From NCBI RefSeq assembly GCF_029105185.1, contig NZ_JAFMZK010000003.1, forward strand, positions 62,001 to 126,000: a stretch of 64,000 nt of DNA, read 5' to 3'. Below the pieces are notes generated by a model. It ran no database searches, had not been told where the DNA came from, and saw only the letters and a list, made by a program, of their open reading frames with translations. Numbering within the stretch: position 1 is the stretch's first letter; every line of letters starts with the position of its first letter. Origin of the DNA: Aliiroseovarius sp. Z3 (GTDB taxonomy: Bacteria > Pseudomonadota > Alphaproteobacteria > Rhodobacterales > Rhodobacteraceae). A program made the position numbers and the translations under genes. This document shows, in pieces, positions 43,647 to 52,492 of the stretch.

Positions 43647-44330
43647 ATGCTGAACAAGCATTTGCTGACCATCGGTTTTATCGCGCTGGCTGGTTTTGCC
43701 TATGCGCATGGTGACGTTGCACCGCAGCCGGTTGACACCGACGCTTTGCCAGATGTGGGCGAGGAATGGTTGATCGAAAACCCGTATCGCGATGCCGGAC
43801 CCGAGGTCTGGCAACTGGCCGTCGATATCGGCAACAGTGGCTATACCCAGAACTGCGCGCGCTGTCATGGGCTGGGTGTCGTGTCGGGCGGGTTGGCCCC
43901 CGATCTGCGCTATCTGGAAGCGGCGGAATATGGTGATGAATGGTACGTTGAGCGATTCCAGCACGGTATGACCCAGAACGGAATCACCAAGATGCCTGCG
44001 TTTGGCGAATTGCTGGGCCAGAAAGCCGCGTGGGCCATCCGAACCTATATCGAAGCCCGCCCGGATGACGGCGCGCTGGATGAGTTTGAGGATCGGCTGA
44101 AGACCTTCCGCGACCAGCTTGCGGCGTGGTCGGACAACGCCCCGGAAGCTAACGAGGTATCTCAGCTGCAAGAAGAGCTGGCGGCAATTGCCGCAAAGGT
44201 TGAAACCGGATCCGGCGCCCCGATTGCTGACAGCGTCGCTTATCGTGCGGCGGCGCTTATTTCTGGCGATCAGCCAAAATTCAAGCAGGCGGCCGAGACC
44301 CTGACCATTGGGTTGTCCGCAGCCGAATAA
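43647..44330 (+). CDS. pedF: Cytochrome c-550 PedF-like
   Basis: A 227-residue periplasmic cytochrome. It has a signal peptide (about 1-20, FAYA) and the mature N-terminus HGDVAPQPVDT typical of PedF. The haem motif Cys70-Ala-Arg-Cys73-His74 is followed by GLGVVSGGLAPDLRY, and TKMPAFG supplies the axial Met. A helical C-terminal part of about 90 residues extends past the haem domain. Family members accept electrons from quinoprotein alcohol dehydrogenases. GGAGGA precedes ATG, and the MxaJ-like gene follows in the same operon. Confidence 0.85.
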   Translation: MLNKHLLTIGFIALAGFAYAHGDVAPQPVDTDALPDVGEEWLIENPYRDAGPEVWQLAVDIGNSGYTQNCARCHGLGVVSGGLAPDLRYLEAAEYGDEWYVERFQHGMTQNGITKMPAFGELLGQKAAWAIRTYIEARPDDGALDEFEDRLKTFRDQLAAWSDNAPEANEVSQLQEELAAIAAKVETGSGAPIADSVAYRAAALISGDQPKFKQAAETLTIGLSAAE

Positions 44331-44345
44331 GATGGGGTGAAGCAT

Positions 44346-45248
44346 ATGATGCGCAATGGGTTGAGCCTTTGCCTGATGGCGACCGTGTTCACGGTCCTGG
44401 GCGGTGCTGCCCATGCGCGTTGTGAAGATCATGTGCCCCAAGCCAAACCTCAGAACACCGCGCGCGATATTGTCGGCACCGATCTGGACACGATCGTCGA
44501 GCGCGGTTTCATCGAGTTTGCCGCCTATCGCGACTTCCCCCCTTGGTCGTTTGAAAAGGATGGCAAACCCACCGGAGTCGACATCGAGATCGGCAAAGTG
44601 ATCGCTGAATACCTTGGTGTCGACGCACGGTTCAACCTGGTCGCCGCTGGCGAAAATCTGGACGAGGATCTGCGCAATTGGGTTTGGAAAGGTCCAATCA
44701 TAAGCGGTCGCGTCGCCAATGTGATGCTGCATGTCCCCTATGACAGCAACTATGCCTGCCGTGTTGAACAGGTGGTATTCACCGGTCAGTATCACGTTGA
44801 AGGCATCGCCATCGCCTATCGCAAGGATGTCTATCCCGACGACGCGCCGGTGCCGGCCTATTTCCGATATGATCAGGTGGCGGTGGAAAATGACACGATT
44901 GCCGATTTCTATCTGACCAATCTTCTGGGGCCGCAGGCCGGACCGAACATCCACCGCTTTCCCACAATGGGCGATGCGATGGCGACCCTGTCGGACGGGC
45001 AGATCGGTGCCGCCATGGGGCCACGCAGCCAGTTGGAATATGGGCTGACCGGTGACAGCGTCGTTCACGAACCACCGATGCCGGGCTTTGGTGTGGGCAA
45101 GTGGACGCTGGGCGTCGGCGTTCACTTTGCGTATCGCCCGCTGGCCTATAGTGTGGATGACGCCATCCAGGCGGCGATCAGCGATGGTCGAATGGCCCGG
45201 ATCTTTGCCGATTACGGGCTGACCTTTTCCCCCCCAGAACTGCGCTGA
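44346..45248 (+). CDS. MxaJ/XoxJ-like quinoprotein-associated periplasmic binding protein
   Basis: A protein of about 300 residues with a signal peptide and a type II periplasmic-binding fold (AAYRDFPPWSFEKDGKPTG, VDIEIGKVIAEYLGVDARF, GRMARIFADYGL). It belongs to the quinoprotein-dehydrogenase-associated binding protein family that includes MxaJ and XoxJ, thought to help assemble or activate the dehydrogenase rather than serve transport. Start ATG 44346 follows GGGGTGA; a GTG at 44337 is an alternative. It lies 15 bases after pedF. Confidence 0.82.
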   Translation: MMRNGLSLCLMATVFTVLGGAAHARCEDHVPQAKPQNTARDIVGTDLDTIVERGFIEFAAYRDFPPWSFEKDGKPTGVDIEIGKVIAEYLGVDARFNLVAAGENLDEDLRNWVWKGPIISGRVANVMLHVPYDSNYACRVEQVVFTGQYHVEGIAIAYRKDVYPDDAPVPAYFRYDQVAVENDTIADFYLTNLLGPQAGPNIHRFPTMGDAMATLSDGQIGAAMGPRSQLEYGLTGDSVVHEPPMPGFGVGKWTLGVGVHFAYRPLAYSVDDAIQAAISDGRMARIFADYGLTFSPPELR

Positions 45249-45265
45249 TCGAAGACGCCTTCCCG

Positions 45266-47338
45266 TTACTCGGCCGCCTGCCGCCGCTCGGCTTGCCGCC
45301 GCGCCAGAATCAGCGGTACGCATTGTGCCGGATCGTCATGGATGGTGACACAATCCAGACATTGAAAACACTCGCTATAGGTCACGTCGCCGCTACGCTC
45401 GATGGCCCCGTATTTGCAGCGCACCTTGCACAGCTGGCAAGGGCTGCCGCAATCCACGCGACGCGGGATCCAGTCCCGGCCCCGCAGCACCCCGCCCAAC
45501 GCCATGAACGCCCCCAAGGGGCAGACATAGCGACAGAACCCCTTGAACGTGACAAGTGCCAGACCCAACCAGAACGCAGCATAGACCACGTAATACCAGT
45601 CGCGGACGAAGAAGACGGTGATGGCGGTCTTGAACGGCTCGACCTCGGCCACGGTATCCACGTGATCGGGGGCGATAAAGACGGTGGCCACCAACCCGGC
45701 CAGCAGCACATATTTCACCCGCTTCAAGCGCCGATCCCAAGGGGCGGACGGCTCGACCTGCGGCAGGCGCAGAGCTTGCCCGATATGGTGCATGAACTCC
45801 TGCAACGCCCCGAAGGGGCACAGCCAGCCGCAGAAAAATCCACGGCCCCACAGGATCAACCCCACCAGCGCCACGCCCCAGACCAGAAGCGAGAACGGAT
45901 CATAGAGCAGATAGGCGAAACTGGCGCCCTCGACCAAGGTGCGCAAGCTGGCCAACACGGTGACAATGGACAGCTGACCCTGCCCCCACCAGCCGATGAA
46001 ACCGGTGACAAACGCCAACACGGTCAGCCGCAGGGGCGTGAAGGCTGCAAGACCCGCCAACGGGCTTTGGGCCAGCGCCAGCCCCCCCACCAACAGCGTC
46101 AGGAAGCCTCCCAGAACGATCAGATCACCTTGCCGATTGCGGATCGCATCCAGCCATGGCGGAGTAATGCTGACTTCGTCCGGGCGATGAAAGAACCGCG
46201 CGTCGGTGGCGTGCGGAACCTCAAGCGTCACTGCGCCAATTTCGGGCTGAAACATCCCGTGGCTGCGCTGCGCCTGAAGCTGCAAAACCCATTCGGATGT
46301 CGGGTCAAACCCCAACCGCCGGTCCGTACGCAGGATAAGCGCGGTGCCGTCCGGCACATCAGCGGCGAGTTCAACCAGAATATCGGCGTCTCGCAGGGCA
46401 ATCGGCAATCCATCCTGTTGCGCGAGGATCAGATCGGGCGAGGTATTGCGCACGAAATCCTCGGACACCAACCCGTGCCGCGCCCGTTCTATCAGCAAGA
46501 TAGGCTCGGCCTCGGGCGAAATGCGCAGGAACGCCTGCAATTCGTCGAACGTGTCAGATGACAACGCCGCCCGCGCAATCGACGGCGGGCCGATATCCAC
46601 AAGCCAGAGGTCCAGATAGGCACCGTCCGGATCAGCCCGCCCATCCGGGTCGTCATCCGCCCAAAGCGTGCCCGCAAACTGCGCGTCCACCTCGGCGTTC
46701 GATACCACGTGATGCGTAGCGATCCCCTGATCCACCAGATCCTGCCATGTCAGCGTCTCATCATAATCCGGGTCTGGGGCGGCGGATGATCGCGCAGCCA
46801 GCCCCTGCATCTTTTCCCGTGCCACGGCCAGCGTCGCGGCCATGATAGATTCATGGGCGATCCGCACGCTGGCGGTGGCTTTGGTCACTCCATCCAGATA
46901 AACCAGCGACGACGCACCCGAACCGCCGCCGTATGGTGACCCGACCACCATTGAAGACGAGATCGACAGCCCTGCATATTGTTCGAAGAACCGGTGAAAC
47001 GGCGCCTCGCCCAGACCCGAAACAAAGATCGGCTCGTTATGGTTGATCAGCCGGGCATCCATGAACCGGCCATCAAGATCCAGCATCACCAGAACATTGA
47101 TCGCGGCTCCTGAAAACCCCGGCAAAGGCGCCAAAGGTTCGGTTTCAAACACATACCCCGCCTCTGCCCCACCGGAGTTTAGAAGCGACCAAACCCCGTT
47201 ATCGTTCAGAGGATCACCCAGTGAAAACGGCGGCACGATATAGCCCTCAAGCTCGGCCCGTTCCATCGGCCCTGCCTGCGCTGCGGTGGTTTGCAGGCAC
47301 AGGGTCAAAAGAAGTCCAAAGAGCAACCGATAGATCAT
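45266..47338 (-). CDS. NosR/NirI-like FMN-binding, polyferredoxin membrane protein
   Basis: A protein of about 690 residues. A signal peptide is followed by a periplasmic FMN-binding-like domain (about 60-180) with YLDGVTKATAS, which resembles the S/T-GAT flavinylation motif but has Lys for Gly. Then come a long periplasmic part, about six membrane helices (from residue 410) with two CxxxCP motifs (FCGWLCPFGALQEF; FCRYVCPLGAF), and a cytoplasmic iron-sulfur tail (CGSPCQLCKVRCKYGAI; CFQCLDC). NosR itself moves electrons to nitrous oxide reductase; no nos genes are here. The role in this cluster is unknown. ATG 47338 is preferred over TTG 47347. Confidence 0.85.
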   Translation of the reverse strand: MIYRLLFGLLLTLCLQTTAAQAGPMERAELEGYIVPPFSLGDPLNDNGVWSLLNSGGAEAGYVFETEPLAPLPGFSGAAINVLVMLDLDGRFMDARLINHNEPIFVSGLGEAPFHRFFEQYAGLSISSSMVVGSPYGGGSGASSLVYLDGVTKATASVRIAHESIMAATLAVAREKMQGLAARSSAAPDPDYDETLTWQDLVDQGIATHHVVSNAEVDAQFAGTLWADDDPDGRADPDGAYLDLWLVDIGPPSIARAALSSDTFDELQAFLRISPEAEPILLIERARHGLVSEDFVRNTSPDLILAQQDGLPIALRDADILVELAADVPDGTALILRTDRRLGFDPTSEWVLQLQAQRSHGMFQPEIGAVTLEVPHATDARFFHRPDEVSITPPWLDAIRNRQGDLIVLGGFLTLLVGGLALAQSPLAGLAAFTPLRLTVLAFVTGFIGWWGQGQLSIVTVLASLRTLVEGASFAYLLYDPFSLLVWGVALVGLILWGRGFFCGWLCPFGALQEFMHHIGQALRLPQVEPSAPWDRRLKRVKYVLLAGLVATVFIAPDHVDTVAEVEPFKTAITVFFVRDWYYVVYAAFWLGLALVTFKGFCRYVCPLGAFMALGGVLRGRDWIPRRVDCGSPCQLCKVRCKYGAIERSGDVTYSECFQCLDCVTIHDDPAQCVPLILARRQAERRQAAE

Positions 47339-47374
47339 GTCTTTCAAACTAGTTGCGTGCCCGCGCTTGCGACA

Positions 47375-47390
47375 TACGACGTTGGTCGCA
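47375..47390. promoter_or_regulatory. Putative shared operator between NosR-like gene and ABC permease
   Basis: TACGACG-TT-GGTCGCA: 6 of 7 in each half. The 11 bases CGACATACGAC that include it are also present at the 43,526 site. It is centred 44 bases before the NosR-like start and about 60 before the permease start. Confidence 0.55.
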
Positions 47391-47442
47391 AACGCCTGTG
47401 TTCGACGTTGACAGGTTCAAGAAGGGCGCGTTTGATTTTGGA

Positions 47443-48231
47443 ATGCAGGGAAACAAGGGACATATATCTGACACGGGTGTCGTCGCCCTGTCCTTGTCAT
47501 CACTGGTCGCAATGTGGGCGCTTGCGGCATGGATGATGGCAGACCCGACGGTCCTGCCCACACCCATGGCGGTGCTGCGGATCATGTGGGACCAAACACT
47601 TTCCGGTGCTCTGCCCTATCACCTTGCCGCCACCCTTGGCCGCGTTCTGATCGCGTTCTTTCTGGCAATGGTGATCGGCATGGCTTTGGGCATCACCCTT
47701 GGCCTGTCACCCCGGCTGAACCGGTGGGTTAACCCGTGGATTGTGGTGTTTCTGAACGTCCCTGCTCTTGTTGTTATCGTTCTTTGCTACCTGTGGCTTG
47801 GGTTAAACGAAGTGGCGGCGCTGATCGCGGTGTCGGTTAACAAAACCGCGATGGTGGTCGTCATGCTGCGCGAAGGCACCCAGAACCTAAGCCGCCCGAT
47901 TGGCGAAATGGCGCAAGTGTTCAAGATGCGGCGGCTGACCATCCTGCGTCACGTCATCCTGCCGCAACTGGCCCCCTATATCTCGGCCAGTGCGCGCAAC
48001 GGTTTGGCGGTGATCTGGAAGATTGTTCTGGTGGTCGAGTTTCTGGGGCGCGGCAATGGCATCGGGTTCCAAATCCACATGTATTTCCAGCTGTTCGAGA
48101 CGGGCTATGTCATGGCTTATTCGCTGTCGTTTGTCGCGGTGATGCTGCTGATTGAATACGCAATTCTGGTGCCGCTTGAGGGGCGGTCGCGGCGGCCCTT
48201 TTCGGCGAAAACAAGCGTCGCACAGACTTGA
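47443..48231 (+). CDS. ABC transporter permease (nitrate/taurine-type)
   Basis: A permease of about 262 residues with six hydrophobic segments. The inner-membrane EAA-like loop is in EMAQVFKMRRLTILRHVILP, as in SsuC/TauC. The reading frame is open to a TTG at 47353 and a GTG at 47398; ATG 47443 (MQGNKGHISD) gives the normal family length and lies after the putative operator, so it is preferred. No ATPase or binding protein adjoins it. The binding-protein and ATPase genes at 37,725-39,358 are of the same transporter class and lack a permease, so they probably form one transporter. Confidence 0.82.
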   Translation: MQGNKGHISDTGVVALSLSSLVAMWALAAWMMADPTVLPTPMAVLRIMWDQTLSGALPYHLAATLGRVLIAFFLAMVIGMALGITLGLSPRLNRWVNPWIVVFLNVPALVVIVLCYLWLGLNEVAALIAVSVNKTAMVVVMLREGTQNLSRPIGEMAQVFKMRRLTILRHVILPQLAPYISASARNGLAVIWKIVLVVEFLGRGNGIGFQIHMYFQLFETGYVMAYSLSFVAVMLLIEYAILVPLEGRSRRPFSAKTSVAQT

Positions 48232-48269
48232 CGCCCAAATGCGCATGACATATGTCGTCATCCTACTGG

Positions 48270-48343
48270 GCGGGCGTTGTGTAGTGGTAAGACCTTAGCC
48301 TTCCAAGCTAATGACGCGGGTTCGATTCCCGCCGCCCGCTCCA
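48270..48343 (+). tRNA. tRNA-Gly (TCC)
   Basis: A 74-base tRNA. Acceptor stem GCGGGCG pairs with CGCCCGC, followed by T and encoded CCA. The anticodon stem TTAGC/GCTAA has loop CTTCCAA (anticodon TCC), and the T-arm is GCGGGTTCGATTCCCGC. Confidence 0.97.
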
Positions 48344-48372
48344 GTCATTTTCCGAACTCTGAACACACACCG

Positions 48373-51300
48373 TCAAGCTGGTTGCGCCGCCAGTTCCCGT
48401 GCCTCGTCACGTTTGAAAAACACGTAGTAGAAGACTGGCGCAGCGACCAGGGTCAGGACCGAGGCAAACGCCAGACCGCCCATGATCGTCACCGACATCG
48501 ACACAAAGAACGCGTCCGACAACAGCGGGGCCATGCCAAGGATTGTGGTCACGGCGGCCAGGACGACCGGGCGCACCCTTGACGCGGATGCCTCGATGAT
48601 CGCCTGTCGCAAGGGCACACCTTCGGCGCGAACAAGGTCGATTTCCTCGACCAGCACAATACCGTTCTTGATCAACATCCCCGACAGGCTCAGTAACCCA
48701 AGCAAGGCGGTAAAGCTGAACGGCAATCCCGTGCCCAACAGGCCGACAACCACCCCGTTCACGGACATCGGCACCAGAAGCCAGATGATGATGGGTTGCC
48801 TGATCGCGTTAAACAGCAGGATCGAGATCATCACCATGATCAATGCGCTCAGCGGCAGTTGCGCCCCAAGGCTGGCCTGCGCTTTCGACGCATTTTCGAA
48901 CTCGCCGCCCCATTCCATCGAATATCCGGCTGGCAGCTCGATTGCCTCGACCGCAGCGCGAATTTCGGTATGCGCCTGCGCGGCCGTCACATCTGTCGCG
49001 ACATCCGCACCAACCGAAATCGTCGGCACCCGATTGCGCCGCTGCACCAAGGTGTTTTCGACGCGATAGTCAAAACCTTCGATCAGCTGTTCAATCGGTA
49101 GATAGGTGCCCGTGATCGGCGAGAATACAAGCTGGTCGTTCAGGTTGAACTCGTCAGGTTGGGGCCGGCGCATGATGATGGGGATTTGCCGTTCCCGCTC
49201 GCGATACACGCCCGCACGCAAACCATCCGTTGCATAAAGAAGCGAGGCCGCCACATCATCCCGGTTGATCCCGGCCGTCTGGGCGCGCTGGGTGGCATAG
49301 ATCGGCTCGATCACCAGTTCCTGCTCGCGCCAATCTGTGCGGAGGTTCAGAAGGTTTTCAGAACTGTCAGCCATGACCTGCATGGCCTGATCCGCCAGCT
49401 CGCGCAGCACGGCTGGATCAGCGCCCGAAAAACGCACCTGAACAGGGTCGCCGCCACCGGGACCAAAGACCAGCCGCTGCACACGGAATTCAGCTTCGGG
49501 GAAGTTTTCCTTCCCGAACGTTTCCAGCCGCGCATGGATGTCGGGAATGTCATCCAACGCCTCGGTGCGAATGATCAGGTGGCCATAGCTCTGATTGTCC
49601 TTGCCACCGTCATAGGTCAGCATGAACCGCACCGCCCCGCGCCCCGCATAGGAGGCAACCGAGGTGACGTTCTCCTCGTTCAGCAACCAGTCTTCCATCA
49701 CCTCAAGATCGTCCGAAACCTGCTGGATCGAACTGCCCTGCGGCAGTTTGTAATAGACGAAAAACAGCGGCGTGTTCGAATTTGGGAAGAACTGCTGTTT
49801 CACTGACCCGAAGCCGACAAAGCAAACCATCGTGATGGCAACCAACCCCGCAATCACTGGCCAGCGGAAAGTCAGGGATCTGTCCAGTATCTTCTTGTAA
49901 AGCACGAAGAACCGGCCCGAATAGGCATCGCCCGCATCCTGATTGCTGACCTTGAACAGATAATGACCCAGCAGTGGTGTCACCGTCAGCGCCAGAAGCC
50001 ATGACAGCAGCAAGGAAATCCCGATCACTGCGAACAGCGAGAACAGGAATTCACCCGTTGAATCCGGCGACAGACCGATCCCGGCAAAGGCCATGATCCC
50101 GATCACAGTGGCCCCCAGAAGCGGAATCTGGGTCTTCTTCGCGGCATCATCCGCCGCTTCGTGCGAATTGCGCCCCCTGAGCATCGAGATTTGCATCCCT
50201 TCGGCAACAACGATGGCGTTGTCCACCAACATCCCCATTGCAATAATCAGCGCGCCCAGCGAAATCCGTTCCATCTCGATCGAGAAGATCGCCATGAACA
50301 GAAGCGTGCCCACGACGGTCAGAAGCAGCGTCGCCCCGATGACAATGGCGGCACGCCATCCCATGAACGCACCAAGGACGACAATCACGATGCCGACCGA
50401 CATGGCCAGGTTTTTCAGAAAGTCATTCGAGCTTTGTTCGACAACAAGGTGCTGCTGGTAGATCGGGTGCAGTTCAATACCATGCGGAATGTCCGCCGAC
50501 AGCTCGGCCAACCGCGCGTCGACACGGTGACCGACTTTCACGATGTCTTCGGTATCCAGCCCGGCGATCCCAATTGTGAACGCCTCTTCCCCATTGAAGC
50601 GAATGATCTGATCGGGCGTTGCGACCCTTTGACGACTGACCGTTGCCACATCCGCAATGTTCAGCAGAAGCCCGTTCACACCGATGCTGAGCGAGGCAAT
50701 GTCCGATACGGTTTCAGACCCTTCCGGCGCCTGAAACATAAGACGCGCACCGTCTTTGTCCAGCGACCCGGCCGAGGTCACGGAATTGGCGGTGGACACG
50801 GCGCCAATGATGGCGTTCGGCGGAATACCCTGATTGACCGAAAGGGTCATGTCGGGTTCGATATAGATCGCTTCCTCGGGCAATCCCGACAGATCAACGT
50901 CGGCAACGCCATCAACGACAAGAAGCTCTCGCCTCAGATAAGTGCCCAGATCATACTTTTCGGCGTCCGTGAATCCGGGCGCGGTGACAGCGTAATAGAG
51001 GCCGAACACATCCCCGAAACTGTCGTTCACAAAGGGCGGAAGCGCATTGTCCGGCAATTGACGCGACGTGTCGCGCACGCGTGCGCGCAATCGGGTCCAT
51101 ATGTCCGGCAGCGCGTCGGCGGGATAAGTCGATTTGATCTCGACATCGATACGGCTTTCGCCGGGTCGGTTGGTCGATGTGATCTTTTCGACCTCTTCCA
51201 TTTTTTGAAGCGCACTTTCCAGCGGCTCGGACACCTCGGTCGCAACCTGCGCAGCACTTGCGCCGGGATAGTGTGTCACAACGACCGCTTGCTTGATGGT

Positions 51301-51423
51301 AAAGGCCGGGTCTTCCAGCCGTCCGAGATTCAGAAACCCCCAGATGCCGCCCAACAGCATGGTGAGGATGATCAGCCATGTATAAAGCGGCTTTTCGATC
51401 GAGGCACGGGCTATGTTTGGCAT
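48373..51423 (-). CDS. RND efflux transporter permease (HAE1-type)
   Basis: Inner-membrane proton-driven pump of 1016 residues, with 12 helices in two halves and two large periplasmic loops. The N-terminus ARASIEKPLYTWLIIL and GRLEDPAFTIKQAVVVTHYPGAS, GMLVDNAIVVAEGM in TM4 and SLSGMLIKNGIVLVEEIDL near TM10 are characteristic. Start 51423 follows GAGGGGG; a longer frame exists. It follows the adaptor gene by 10 bases. No outer-membrane channel gene is nearby. The substrate is unknown. Confidence 0.95.
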   Translation of the reverse strand: MPNIARASIEKPLYTWLIILTMLLGGIWGFLNLGRLEDPAFTIKQAVVVTHYPGASAAQVATEVSEPLESALQKMEEVEKITSTNRPGESRIDVEIKSTYPADALPDIWTRLRARVRDTSRQLPDNALPPFVNDSFGDVFGLYYAVTAPGFTDAEKYDLGTYLRRELLVVDGVADVDLSGLPEEAIYIEPDMTLSVNQGIPPNAIIGAVSTANSVTSAGSLDKDGARLMFQAPEGSETVSDIASLSIGVNGLLLNIADVATVSRQRVATPDQIIRFNGEEAFTIGIAGLDTEDIVKVGHRVDARLAELSADIPHGIELHPIYQQHLVVEQSSNDFLKNLAMSVGIVIVVLGAFMGWRAAIVIGATLLLTVVGTLLFMAIFSIEMERISLGALIIAMGMLVDNAIVVAEGMQISMLRGRNSHEAADDAAKKTQIPLLGATVIGIMAFAGIGLSPDSTGEFLFSLFAVIGISLLLSWLLALTVTPLLGHYLFKVSNQDAGDAYSGRFFVLYKKILDRSLTFRWPVIAGLVAITMVCFVGFGSVKQQFFPNSNTPLFFVYYKLPQGSSIQQVSDDLEVMEDWLLNEENVTSVASYAGRGAVRFMLTYDGGKDNQSYGHLIIRTEALDDIPDIHARLETFGKENFPEAEFRVQRLVFGPGGGDPVQVRFSGADPAVLRELADQAMQVMADSSENLLNLRTDWREQELVIEPIYATQRAQTAGINRDDVAASLLYATDGLRAGVYRERERQIPIIMRRPQPDEFNLNDQLVFSPITGTYLPIEQLIEGFDYRVENTLVQRRNRVPTISVGADVATDVTAAQAHTEIRAAVEAIELPAGYSMEWGGEFENASKAQASLGAQLPLSALIMVMISILLFNAIRQPIIIWLLVPMSVNGVVVGLLGTGLPFSFTALLGLLSLSGMLIKNGIVLVEEIDLVRAEGVPLRQAIIEASASRVRPVVLAAVTTILGMAPLLSDAFFVSMSVTIMGGLAFASVLTLVAAPVFYYVFFKRDEARELAAQPA

Positions 51424-51433
51424 GACAGCCCCC

Positions 51434-52483
51434 TCAGTTCGCGAAGCCGGTGAAGCGACGCACAGCGTCACCATCACGCAGCGCAGATGCGCCCGCCGCC
51501 ACGATCACATCGCCCGCCGACAGACCGGACAACAGTTCGAAATCGCCATTGGGGGCGGGCTTAACCGTCACGGGTGTTGCGCTGACATTCCCCAAATCAC
51601 CGTCTCCGCCAATGAAACGCATGACCGACAAGGCCCCGTCGGGGGCTGCGACAATGGCTGTTGAAGGGATCAGGATACCGGGGCTTTCATGGGCCGCTGA
51701 CACCCGCACATTCACCGACGATCCGGGCAGCACGTTCAGCTCGTCACGTGGGGCCATGCCCAAGGTCAGGCGATAGGTCTGACCGGCCGTGGCAGCTTCG
51801 GCATTGAATTCACGGATCTCGACAGGGAAAGGCGTTTCATGGGCCGGAAACTCGGCAACGAACCTGACGTTTTTTTCCTTGGATGCCGTTTGAAACAGAA
51901 TTTCCGGCACGTCGATCTCGATCCGGATCTCGCTCATGTCATGCAATCGCACAACGGGGGCGCCGGCACCGATTGTAACGTAGTTATCGACATCCCGCGC
52001 TGCGACCAGCGCATCAAACGGGGCATAAAGTGTCGCGTTGTTCAGGTTCCGCTCGGCTTGCCGGAAAGCGATATCGGATAGGTTCAGTTGAGTTGTTGCG
52101 TCATCCAATGCCACTTGGCTGACGGTATTCCCGCGCAATTTGGTCAGACGGTCCAACGTCCGCTCTGCCAGATCCTTTTGAACCGCAGCCTGCTCCAGCG
52201 CCAACGAGAACTGTTCCTGATCCAGCTGCGCCAGCATATCGCCTTCGGACACCAACTGCCCTTCGATGACAGGGAATTCGACGATCTGACCGCCCACCTG
52301 AAAGGCCATGTCGACGCTTTGCCGCGCGACCACTTTGCCGAAGAAAACACGGCTTAGCGTGTCATCATCCGCCGCGACTGTCATGAGCTTCACGGGCTTC
52401 ACAGCTTCTTCGGCGAAAACACCGGACGTGGTGGCGATGATCGCAGCGGCGGCGGCTGCCAAAAGGCGCATGAATACGGGCAT
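51434..52483 (-). CDS. RND periplasmic adaptor (membrane fusion protein)
   Basis: A 349-residue adaptor with a signal peptide (about 1-24, GVFA). The lipoyl-like halves are VGGQIVEFPVIEGQLVSEGD and NATLYAPFDALVAARDVDNY, with a helical hairpin between (QFSLALEQAAVQKDLAERTL) and a C-terminal beta-barrel. It links the RND pump to an outer-membrane channel. AAGGAC precedes ATG. It is between the MarR regulator and the pump in one operon. Confidence 0.93.
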   Translation of the reverse strand: MPVFMRLLAAAAAAIIATTSGVFAEEAVKPVKLMTVAADDDTLSRVFFGKVVARQSVDMAFQVGGQIVEFPVIEGQLVSEGDMLAQLDQEQFSLALEQAAVQKDLAERTLDRLTKLRGNTVSQVALDDATTQLNLSDIAFRQAERNLNNATLYAPFDALVAARDVDNYVTIGAGAPVVRLHDMSEIRIEIDVPEILFQTASKEKNVRFVAEFPAHETPFPVEIREFNAEAATAGQTYRLTLGMAPRDELNVLPGSSVNVRVSAAHESPGILIPSTAIVAAPDGALSVMRFIGGDGDLGNVSATPVTVKPAPNGDFELLSGLSAGDVIVAAGASALRDGDAVRRFTGFAN

Positions 52484-52492
52484 GTGATGTCC

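Noticed and set aside
43500-45323. Open frame of 607 codons antisense to pedF and the MxaJ-like gene
   Set aside because: It covers two well-supported genes with signal peptides and a haem motif, and its translation has no recognisable domain.
48270-48343. tRNA-Gly as the boundary of the PQQ cluster island
   Set aside because: It is adjacent to the cluster end, but no integrase or direct repeat of the tRNA end was seen near 29,200, so an island cannot be claimed from the sequence alone.
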